Positions 36,657-47,053 of a stretch of 64,000 nt of DNA are shown here, piece by piece. The stretch comes from Aphelenchoides besseyi. Its lineage: Eukaryota > Nematoda > Chromadorea > Rhabditida > Aphelenchoididae. The position numbers and the translations under genes are program-made. The DNA lies in assembly GCA_024699855.1 (NCBI GenBank), contig JAMPIQ010000002.1:6138001-6202000 (forward strand). Direction: 5' to 3'. The notes under the pieces are model-generated. The model was not told the origin of the DNA. It saw nothing but the letters and a program-made list of their open reading frames with translations, and ran no database searches. Position 1 is the stretch's first letter. Each line of letters starts with the position of its first letter.

Positions 36657-38769
36657 TTAATCGGCGTTATTCGTGGTCTTCGAGTTCTCGACATCAACTT
36701 TCATTCCATAACGTTCAAGCACAAATGACGGTAACTGAGCAGGTGCTCCTAATGTTAAGCATTTTCCTTCTTTTGTTTTTGGAAATGCAATCACATCTCG
36801 AATCGATCCCTTCGTACTTCCGTGATTGGATAACAAACTCAAGTAACGATCGAGACCAAGAGCAAAGCCCCCATGTGGTGGAGCTCCGTACGACAATGCA
36901 TCGACGAAACGCTCCTAAAACGAAAATTAGATTTCCATTTGCATTCCAACTCACTAGTGGTTTTGATGGCAAATTGAGAAGTTTGAGTACGTGCTTTTGC
37001 AGCTCTGCGTTATTGATTCGAATCGATCCACCACCCAATTCTACGCCGTTCAAAACCAAATCGTAATGTTGAGCTAAAATCTTTCAATATTCACCACCTG
37101 ATCCGAAACGTACCTTTTAATTGATCTAAGTTCCTTCCGGCTTGTAGATCATCGAGATGATCTTTCTTTGGAGCTGTAAACGGATGATGTGTGGTCTCCA
37201 GCTGTCCAGTTTCATTTCGCGAGAAGAGCGGGAACTCAACTATCCACAGCCATTCGAGTCGATTCTCATTTCGAATTCCCATCGCCTCACCGACAAAATT
37301 TCTCAAATGACCCAAAGTTTGTTTTACATTATTCAGATCAGAACCCCAACTGAAATTAAAACTATAAAGTGAGGTAGTGAAAGTTAACATTACCTGAAAA
37401 CAACCAAATCACCTTCGTCGATCTCATTTTTGCCAATAAAATGTTGAACATCAAACATCTTGAATGGAGATTTCTTGGTGAAATTTACAATTTCAAAGTT
37501 CTAAAATGGATATCTACATCTAAGTTTTGTGTAAACTAATTACCTGGTTTGTGTGATTTCCTTCTAAAATTCGTTTCCATTCGCGTTTCATTGAGTTCGT
37601 TACTGTGCCTACGGCTTTTCGAGCAACAAAAGCCTGAGCAGTCCACGATTTGCTTTTTACTCCAAGAGGCGTTTTCTGTAATTCTTTTGTACAATCAAAA
37701 AGTGTCCACGGAATTCGAAGATCGGGTTTGTCGGTTCCATAGTCGCGAAGTACTTCATCGTATGTCAAGCGCTTGAATGGTAGTTTCGGACGTAAATGAT
37801 TCAATTCTGCGAGCCATGATCCACAAATCATCTGCTCAACAAGTTCCATAACTTGCGACTCAGTTGTGAATGACAATTCCAAATCGACTTGTGTGAATTC
37901 AGGTTGTCGATCAGTTTTGGCACCTTCATCTCGATAACAACGAGCAATCTACAAGACTCTTAAGATTCTGTTTGGGCAACCTACTTGAAAATAACGATCT
38001 ATTCCGCCACACATCAAAAGTTGCTTGTAGATTTGTGGACTTTGTGGTAACGAGTAAAACCATCCAGTGAATGGCTTGCCAGATGGAACGGGAAATTCGT
38101 GAGCACCTCCAGGCGTCCATTGAGCTAATGTCGGTGTTTCAATATCAACAAATCCGAAATCTTCTATCAAAGTTCGACGAATACTGTGCATTAGGTTGGA
38201 TCGTAATCTAAACATAGAAATTCAACGCATAATCGTATATTCTTAACCTCAGATTCTGTTGCATTTTTGTTGTTCGCAAATCCAAATATCGAAACGATAA
38301 ACGAGTTTGTTCATTTGCATCAGTTCGCGGTGTTAGTGGTAAATCGCTTGGAGCTTGATTCAAAACTTCGATTTTGTCCAAATGTACTTCGATCTCCCCG
38401 GTGATCATATTCGGGTTTTTGTCTTTTCCACGATCATGCACTACTCCAATCGCTTTGATTACTGATTCATAATTCAAAGCGGCTACTTGAGTTTCCAATT
38501 CTGCTTGTTTGTGCTTCGGAACATACAACTGAACAAAACCGTAGGTATCGCGAAGAACCAGAAACTTGTTCAGTCGCTTGTATGTCAACCAACCATACAA
38601 CTCTACTTTCTGTCCTAACTAGTAGTGATATTGCTGCTCACTTCTATAGCTTACCTTTGTCGCTTGAACGAAGTTCACCACAGTTGTGAGTACGAGTCGT
38701 AAACCTGTTGACTGACGGTGCTGTTTCGATGTGATTGGCGAATCGACGCAGAAACGTAAGTAGTTTCAT
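36657..38769 (-). CDS. DARS2: Mitochondrial aspartyl-tRNA synthetase
   Basis: It charges mitochondrial tRNA-Asp. The N-terminus ([20 protein letters not shown]) is basic and fits a mitochondrial targeting peptide. The anticodon-binding OB fold follows ([20 protein letters not shown]). The class II catalytic core shows [39 protein letters not shown], motif 2 as [20 protein letters not shown], a bacterial-type insertion domain, and motif 3 as [14 protein letters not shown]. The bacterial-type GAD-like insertion and DRQPEFTQ pattern separate it from the cytosolic enzyme. About nine exons, length about 600 residues, normal for DARS2. The stop codon GAT TAA lies at 36657. Confidence 0.94.
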
Positions 38770-39033
38770 TTTCCATAGAATAGGTCACTTATACAAGAAA
38801 GCTGGTTTAAACAAATAAACAATTCGCAACAAATTCTATGCTTTCAATTTGTCCCAAGACTGTGAAAAGCAATTTATTTAATCCATGAAAACCCCCGTAT
38901 TCAAATAAACAAGTAACAAAAACCCGATAACAAACAAACTGCAGGAGCCATCAACTTTAAGTCCACTAAGTTTAAATGACTACCTGAAGCCTGAAAAACA
39001 ATTCTCCGGAATCACATCAAATATCTTTCGCAA

Positions 39034-42000
39034 CTAATATCGTGGCCCAATTAACACTTGTCCATTTCCTTGAACAATTGACTCAAATGATTTGGGTAGT
39101 GAAGAGAGTAGATCGTGATATTTGGCGGCTAACTGCCGATAAGCGAATGTGGCGAATGAGTAACGTTCAACAGCATCCAAATGTTCGTTCTCATTTTCCA
39201 ACGCAGCCAGAGCTAGAATTAAACACTAAACAACTATGGAAATGATGACACTACATGGTATATCCGATAGATAATTGACAGATGGATCTGGTTGTTCGGA
39301 TTGACGACAAATAGGACCCGGCAAAAACGGAAGATCAGCTCTTTTGTAGATATGACGACTGTAAATTAAGTTCAACATTGTACGCAAAGCGACGGAATCG
39401 TATTCTGCGTCCAAGATAACACAACAATTCTAAAACAGTAGTCACGAGTATCGTTAATTCGAAAGGACAACTAACCGGACAAATGAACTCGTTAATCGGA
39501 ACCAATTTTGTTGCTTTCTTTTGTTTCAGTTTTTGTTTCAACTTTGCGATTTCGGTCCCATCTTTAGACAACACGATTCGTTGAAGTTTCTCTGTTGCTT
39601 TCAAAACACCCGAGTACTCAGATCCAAGTTCAGACAACAAACTTAGCAACGTCACGGAATCGCCTTTGTTGCTTTTGTTTGTGGCGGAAATGCCCAAATC
39701 GTCCAAAATACTTTTGAGCTAAACACGAGAATCAAGAAACTACCGAGTTTTTGAACCCACTTCTTTTTTCACTTTTTCTCGTTCTTCTGTTTCCGATCTG
39801 GAGTCCTTGGAAATAAGTGATTGCTTCTTTTTTCGTCGTCTTCTTTTCTGCTCTTGAGGTTTGTTTTCAGTGGCTTCGACGGCTTGTACTAATGGCTGAG
39901 TTGGTTGTTTTTTGATTATCGGCTCCCTTTTCGTTTTATCGGCTTCAGATTCCGTTGTCTGTTGGTTTTCATTGCTTGGATTTTCGTCATCATGCGAGTC
40001 GTTTTTCGTTGAATTCCACAATTTGTCGTATTCTTGAAGTTCTTCTTTGACATCTGTATGTGATTCTTCTTGAAGATCGCGAATTTCAGTTGGCAAATCG
40101 CTTTCATCCAAACTCGACAATTGACTTTGTAGAAAGGGGTCTTCCAAATCGAGTAACGAAACAAAGTCAATGGTATCTTTGAACTTCTGCATGTAGGTCT
40201 CGTCCGAGTGACGTTTTGCACTACAACAGTAAAGAGTACCCGGATCGATGGGATGTGCTTCAGTATTAAATATCCATCCACCGCCTAAAATTCCGATAAA
40301 ATCATCTAATATAAGAGATAATCACCATAGATTGTACACTTGCCACTTGGAGTCGTGATGGTTCGTGCTGTTGTACCGTCAGTGTGAATGAAATTTTGCG
40401 GATCAAAAATGAGGTAGAGATCTAAAGAGATGCTAATCGAACGTAAACGCATATCACGTACATTTGGTTGTTTCAGACAAGAAGAATGATTCCATTCTAG
40501 AGATTCAGAGTGAAATTAAACAGCATAACTGAAACAAACCGATCTTCTAATATTTTGGTATTTAGATCGCGAATAGTCGCGTATCCACAACTCGTCTTGC
40601 TGTTAAACTCGATGGCTTCTACTACACTGGCAGCCATATGCAGATAATGAGGATCATCAGTCGCTTTATAGAGATACATCATGCTCTCGATCATCTCCGG
40701 TCGAAGTGGATATCCGGATCGTTTGTTGATTGCTTCTCGAGTCGGTAAATTGTAAAACTCGGGGGTTAGACCATACTGTCGATTCACTTGATCGTATGTC
40801 AACATAATTCGTGCAGCATCTTCGACCTTTCCAGTCAACGCCTAAAATTTTCAGTTCACATTAACAGCTCAAGTCAACTGACCAAGACTCCTGGCCAAAA
40901 AGCTTCGAGTGATTGAAAAACGGGGAAGTTTACTTGTCCTTTTGTCATTGAGACCCATGTGAACCAGTCATCTTTACGAATGTGTTTGTTGATTGCCGTT
41001 TCAAATTCTGTAGTTTGATTAGTCGATCTGAATTCAATGCAGAAAAACCTTTGAATTGTTGCATAAGAAGCGGACGATGAAAAAGAAGAGCACCTTTAGC
41101 CAAATATTCGAAATACGAATCGACACCTGCACCGATACCCTAGAAGAACTGATGTTAAACGAGAAAAAATGATGAGCACCTACCGCATCAGTAGCTGTCC
41201 AAGCACCAGTATTCACATTGATATGATTTCCAACGAGACCGATGCTCGAGCGTGTTTTCCACAATGATTTCAATGCTCGTAAAGCCACGCGTTCATAGAT
41301 GGGATTTCCAGTTAACCGAGATAAAGTACCAAATTCGATGATAAACGTTCCCACGCCTGCAGTACATGTAATGGGAGTTTCGTATCGATTCACGCCGTAA
41401 CGCAGATTCACAGTTCCATATGGCATTCCAGTTTCCGTGTTGAAAGCGGGCAACAACTTTCGAGCGAAACGTTCAGCCAAGTCCAAAAGCGGCCCAGCGC
41501 AAGGCCAACCGGTATGTCTATCCATCCCTGAAACAACAATAACCAACAAACATTCGTGACATACCTTGAACTCGTCCAGACATAATATGAGCAGAAAGAA
41601 GTCCTCCAACAACTCGGATGTTTGTTTCGAAAACCGAAACATTCACATTTGAGTCGGTGTTCGCATTTTCCAAAACCAAATTCACGGCTCTTTTGAACTC
41701 CGTTTCATTTCCCATAATGAGCAGCGTATCAAGAGCATCGATTAGCGTCAAACTGAATTCTCCCCACGTATCAACTCCTAAACAACAAGATTCCCAGAAA
41801 TTTGGAAATCGAAATTTCCACCTTTACATGTTAGAGGCATTAGTTCGTCTCGGGGATATGCATGAGTTAAATAGTTGTCGTACGCATGGTAGAACATCGA
41901 TTTGACTTTATCTCTGAAGCAAAAATCATAAAAATCGAAATCGACTTACCGATAGAATTCGACTCGTGATTTTGGAAATTCGGTGATCATTGCCGAACAA

Positions 42001-42059
42001 AAAATGTTGAGATTGAACAACAATAATGGCCACGATTTCGTCCATTTTATAATCATCAT
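39034..42059 (-). CDS. EDEM2-like ER mannosidase with an extended C-terminus
   Basis: EDEM proteins (glycoside hydrolase family 47) trim mannose from misfolded glycoproteins to mark them for ER-associated degradation. Start [20 protein letters not shown] is a signal peptide. GH47 landmarks: [131 protein letters not shown] and [11 protein letters not shown]. The wording matches EDEM2 rather than EDEM1 or EDEM3. After the catalytic domain there are roughly 330 extra residues: acidic, then a basic cluster (KRRRRKKKQ), then an apparently folded part with [20 protein letters not shown] and a final helix-rich segment ending [11 protein letters not shown]. Vertebrate EDEM2 has only about 80 residues there. 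About thirteen exons. Confidence 0.88.
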
Positions 42060-42825
42060 AGGTCGTCATTTACAGGCCATAAACGAAAAAAAACGTTTCG
42101 TTAAATTTGCTCAGCATTTACGTTATGCCAACCAACTTTAATTACGCTTCGATCAGAGAGCAAATTCGAACTGTGGTTTCCCGAGGAGTGCAATTTCTGG
42201 TGACGGATTTGTGAACGAGAACAACAAACACACGATGTAAACGAAACCATTAAACGTCACGGGTAATTCTATGCTCGTTGTGATGCACAGTCCGGATGCC
42301 AAATTGAGTTTTCTAAGCTCAGATGTTGAAAGTTACTTTGTTGTAGAAGTGGTGAGCGTCGTTGGAGACTTCGAAGCGTCGATTGTTTGCGTCGAGCAAT
42401 AAATTTGATGTGTTTTTATTGCTTTCCGTTTTGTCTTCTTTTTCTCGTACTATTTGACTGGAGGCCAAAGAAATCGAGAAAGAGCAAATTGTGACAATAG
42501 CAAGTTTGCTGCGTGTCCACTTCACTTGTTCGTCTGTCGCTCAGTTTGTACGTGTGGTCGCAAAAGGCAAAAAATAGAAAAAAGTGATGACTGGGCAGCA
42601 GTCGTCACACACTCCGAGCGGTTCTGTGCGTTTGGTCGCCTCATCAAAAGATCATCAATGTTGATCGGACAGTTTGCGCGTATTTGCCGGCTCATGTGAA
42701 GCGCACTTTTATCTCGCGCATTCAGATCGTGCCTTCGCATTAATGGACATTCTGCCGATCTGAACAGAAGGCTTTTAGGTCACCGGCATTCCACAGCGCT
42801 TGTACGTCACTTGTAGAGTTCACGA
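42060..42825. other. Divergent intergenic region (EDEM2-like / paxillin)
   Basis: It lies between two start codons pointing apart and should hold both promoters. No open frame resembles a protein. Confidence 0.45.
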
Positions 42826-44778
42826 ATGTTTGATGAACGAGATTTCCCGTCCACAAGTCGTTTCAACAACAACAACAACGATGTCGATCAAACCAAATCG
42901 ACTCCACCTAACAGTGAAACAATAGAGAACTTAGGTAAGTAGAATATCGCAATCCAGACTCTACTTAAATTTAACTGTTTTCCCTAAAAGATATTGTGAA
43001 AACGAGATCTTCATTTGCGCCATACGCTCGCTCCATAGCTAAAATGCGCTATTTTATTATGAACACACCCTCCTTACTCCACCCACTCATCAATTGGATT
43101 CCCTCGTTTTGACTGCATGCCAATTGTTTGTTGTGTTTCGGATGTGAGGACGAAAAAACTCGTCGCAGTTGTCGTTTGAGACCATGGATCGGAGACAGCT
43201 TTCAATTGCCGTTGAATTTGACGTGAATCCGAAGGCCGCAAAGTAAAAAGCAGTGGAGCGATTTTTTGCTTTCGATCGCTGCCACTTGAGCTGCCGGCTA
43301 AACAGCGACAAGTCGCTTTGAAGAAGTGAATTGCGGTTTGAAACGTAGCTCATCGGAATTCTATTTAATTGTTCGGAGATTAGCTTATTTCTTTCTTCAA
43401 GATGCCAACGCAAAAACATAGCGATCAATTCGTTGATGCTGTGAAACCTGCTCTCGGTACGTAATGAGTACTTGTCTTTCTCATAAGAGCTCATCCGGAG
43501 ACTTATTATTAATTTTTCAGAATCGCTTTTATCGGATCTTCAAAAAACGACCGAAGTTTTGAGACGAAAAGGACGAAAAAGTGCGGAAGATGATAAGTGG
43601 GACACAACCACGACGTCGACTCACTATTCCTTCCATGGCGGGAAAGGCGGATACACGGATGATGAGGATCCGTATCGGAATTACGCGTCAAATCGATCGT
43701 AGAGTTTTTTGAATTTACAACATCAGTAAACGTTTTTTCAGAAGTATGCCCGATTACGGAAGTCGTTACTCATCGCATAGTGAGATCCGCAGTACCGGCC
43801 GAGAAGGATCGCAATGCGATTCGGCATTGAACAGTGGAATTCCGGCGGACTATCAAACGATTCCACGTGGTGATTGCCAAGCCTGCGGTAAAGAGATTGT
43901 AGGCCAAGTAGTCATTGCACTGGGTCAAATGTGGCATCCGTCTTGTTTCACGTGTTGTCATGTTGGTTGGAAAGTTTAAATAATATCACATTTCTATTTT
44001 AGTGTGGTGATGAGATTGGACATCGAAACTTCTTCGAACGCTTTAATAAGGCCTATTGTGAAGGCGACTATCATGATCTGTTCTCGCCACGTTGCGCTTA
44101 CTGTAATGGAGCAATTAAAGACGTTAGTTGTACTTTTTTGACGTTAAAAACTGTTTTAGCGATGTATTAATGCACTGGGCAAGACGTACCATAAAGATCA
44201 CTTTTTGTGCAACGAATGTGGACGACCGTTTGGAGACGAAGGATTTCACGAGAAGGTCAGTGATGTGGTTACTCAAACACACAAATTTGTTTAGAACGGA
44301 GTGCCATTGTGCAAAGACGACTTCTTCCGCTTGTACGCACCCAACTGTCATGGTTGTAATCAACCAATTACGAGCAAATACATTTCCGCCTTAGAAACCC
44401 ATTGGCATCCGGAATGTTTTACATGCAAAGTGAGTTTCGGTTGTTGATTTGAGAATTGGAATGTGATATTTGAGTTGAAAGTGTGCATTATGGTTGTTGA
44501 TTGTGTTATAGGTATGTGGAATTCGATTTCCCGGCGGTGCTGCGTATTTTGACGATGAAAACGTTCTCTTATGTCAGACACATTATCATGAATATCGTGG
44601 CTCTCTGTGCTTACGTTGCCATCAACCAATTTCCGGACGTTGTGTGTCGGCTATGGGTGGCAAATTTCACATCCAATGTTTATGTTGTTCTTATTGTAAT
44701 CGACAGCTGTGCAGTGGAACGTTCAAAGAACTTCGTGGTCGACCTTATTGTCATTTATGTTACAGTCGAATTCAATGA
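42826..44778 (+). CDS. pxl-1: Paxillin-family focal-adhesion adaptor (LD motif plus four LIM domains)
   Basis: Paxillin links integrin adhesions and muscle attachment structures to signalling proteins. The first exon here (42826-42932, [18 protein letters not shown]) joins in phase to exon 2 at 43521, creating [10 protein letters not shown], an LD motif (LDxLLxxL-like). A Ser/Gly/Tyr-rich linker follows. Four LIM domains are complete: [80 protein letters not shown]. The spacing and phrases [29 protein letters not shown] and [16 protein letters not shown] match paxillin/Hic-5 LIM1-4. About seven coding exons. Only one LD motif is evident, whereas vertebrate paxillin has five, so this is a short paxillin like C. 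elegans pxl-1. Confidence 0.9.
43402..43456 (+). CDS. pxl-1: Alternative first coding exon of paxillin
   Basis: ATG at 43402 opens [18 protein letters not shown] and ends in a strong donor (CTCG|GTACGT) in phase 1. It splices in frame to the same acceptor at 43521, giving [10 protein letters not shown], so it also completes the LD motif. The upstream first exon is likewise phase 1. Two mutually exclusive start exons about 470 nt apart imply two promoters. Confidence 0.65.
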
Positions 44779-45363
44779 GTGTGAATATGTCCGTGTAATC
44801 ATTTTGTTTGTAATCTTCTTGTGTTCATTTGATCAGTTTTTGATTGTGATATTATTAATAAAAAGTGACTTATAAGGAACAACATTCCATTTAGGCAAAC
44901 GACCATTTTGCTCAAAGATGCCCAATGGCCGTGACTTACTTTGAGGAAGAGGAGTACTAAGCCTTCGAAGACCATGCAAATCTTTTCATGTTGAGCTATT
45001 GGAGAATAAACAGTTTGATTGGCTTTCATGTGTGAGAGGAAAGAACGAATCTGTGCGATTTGGCAGACAACGCCAACTGCTCACTAATCAATAGGTTTCA
45101 CTGTGTGCTGACAATTTTCGGCCAAACAACAAAAATGCCCGAATTTTCATGAGACGTGTTTTATGATTGTCGATCGTACATGTGAATCATAAGCATCAGA
45201 TCTTGTTTTCTCTTAAAACTCTCAATGTAAGTTTCGATTTTCTTGAGCAGTTGGTTAATGCGATTTGCGTTCAGAACCAAAAGACGAGCAAATTTCGTTG
45301 ACATTCAAGTCTTTTTGTAAAGTTTTCACTTTTCGTCAGTCAACTCGGCGTCTAATTTTCGTC
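44779..45363. other. Intergenic; paxillin poly(A) signal
   Basis: An AATAAA at 44857-44862 follows the paxillin stop by about 80 nt. The rest should include the promoter and 5' UTR of the first acyltransferase gene. A CAG 12-30 nt before its ATG may be a trans-splice acceptor. No coding exon seen. Confidence 0.5.
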
Positions 45364-46776
45364 ATGCCATTCGGGAGGTTGAATGGGTTCGTCTTCGCTC
45401 TGCTCCTGTTTCTGTCTTCGTTTTTGGGTTCGATTTTTATGCTCATTCCCTTTTTGCCGTTGGCGTTTTTCGCTCCCCGACTATGGCGCTTTTGTGCAGA
45501 CCGTTTGATTGGCTATTGGCTCGTGTTTCCAGCGGTAAGTGTTCACTTTTAAAGCTTGTTTTGATCGAAATTGTTGTTCGACAAGGAACAATTCTTTTGT
45601 GAACTGAACTGATGCTTTTAAGTCGATGATTTTCTTCATGTTCCGAGTGCAATTGCGTGTTACCGGCGATGTAATCGACCGCTCGAAACCCGCGTTGATT
45701 ATCATGAACCATCGTACCAGACTTGATTGGTGAGCTCTTGGCACGAATGAGTGGATTATTTGGATTGTGATTTAGGTTGTGGTTTTGGAATGCTCTTTAC
45801 AAAATGGATCCGTGGCTTCTGACCACTGAGAAGATTTCTCTGAAGGCTGGATTAAAGAATATTCCCGGAGCAGGATGGGCAATGTCGTGCAACTCTTATA
45901 TTTTCTTCAATCGAAAGCTCTCGATGGATCAACAAGTCATGGATACGATGGTCAAATACTATAAAGATACAAAGATCAATTACCAGGTAAATTGATTTCG
46001 TCGGTCTTTGAAAAATGTTTTTTAGCTTTTGTTTTTCCCCGAAGGAACTGATCGTGGAGCACGCGCCACCGAAATAAGTCACAAATTCGCTGATGACAAC
46101 AAACTGGAACGCTACGATTATTGTCTTCATCCACGAACTACCGGCTTCAACCATTTGGTTGATCAGCTACGCAAAAGTATGTTTAGTCGTGAGAACTCTG
46201 AGCATTTAAATCACTTACAGTCGAGTACATCTTCGATGTTTACGACGTTACGATCGGCTATCCGGATCGCATTATTGCAAGTGAATTTGACTTGTTGAAG
46301 AACGGAGAATTCCCGAAGCAAGTCCATTTTGATGTCAAACGGTACACGGTGGAGGAAGTGACGGGTGGTGAAACGGACAAGAACAAATTTGTGGATACAT
46401 CCAAATGGTTGACTGACCTTTGGAGACATAAAGAAGACCGACTGAAGCGCTTTTACGAACAGGATCGCGAGTTCGTTCCCTCTGGAGTCGGATATGTTTG
46501 GCCGGTTTGTATAATTAACATGAAAAGAAGCAAATTTTTTTGTTATTTCAGGTTGACCGTTTTGTTTTTGCCTATTACGTGGCTTTTGCGTTCTGGTTTA
46601 TTCTAATGATTGTTTGGCTCTACTTGGTTTACGTGAATTACTGGGCAAAACTCTATTGTCTATTTGGAATTCTTTTCTTTAGTTACGGTCAATACGTGAA
46701 AGGTGGATTGGAGTTCTTGTTTTTGGAATGGTTCTACGGAAAACGTTTGTTTCTTGCGCCAAATGAAAGACCCTGA
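45364..46776 (+). CDS. Lysophospholipid/lysocardiolipin acyltransferase (LCLAT1/ACL-8 type), copy 1
   Basis: This membrane enzyme of the PlsC family transfers fatty acyl groups to lysophospholipids in the ER or mitochondria-associated membrane. MPFGRLNGFVFALLLFLSSF begins the first membrane segment. The acyltransferase box I is IIMNHRTRLDW (NHxxxxD), followed by WFWNALYKMDPWLLTTEKIS. Box III is LLFFPEGTDRGARATE, and then HPRTTGFNHLVDQLRK and IFDVYDVTIGYPD. Two C-terminal hydrophobic segments follow (FVFAYYVAFAFWFILMIVWL and LYCLFGILFFSYGQYVKGG). The pattern DVTIGYP and HPRTTGF identifies the LCLAT1/AGPAT6-like ACL-8/9/10 group of nematodes. About six exons. It is followed 278 nt later by a tandem paralogue. 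Confidence 0.9.
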
Positions 46777-46932
46777 ACTCAAAGTCATAATAACCGAGTG
46801 ATCATCGGTCTCAGTTCTTTCCGATTTGTATATTGTGATCATCTCACCGTCTTCTTTGATTACGTGTAAAAACATTAGTTGTTTTGTGTTGTTATTTGAA
46901 TACAATCACAGATATACCTTTGAATAGTCGAC

Positions 46933-46938
46933 AATAAA
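46933..46938 (+). promoter_or_regulatory. AATAAA poly(A) signal of acyltransferase copy 1
   Basis: A perfect AATAAA lies about 155 nt after the stop codon and about 115 nt before the start of copy 2. Confidence 0.5.
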
Positions 46939-47053
46939 ATCTAGTAGCACGATCATTGATTTGAATACAACAACAAATGTCATCGACATTACGTCATATA
47001 TTTGCGCTAAACTGTTTCGTTTGTTTTCATGAGCATTGTTTAGAGGTACACCA

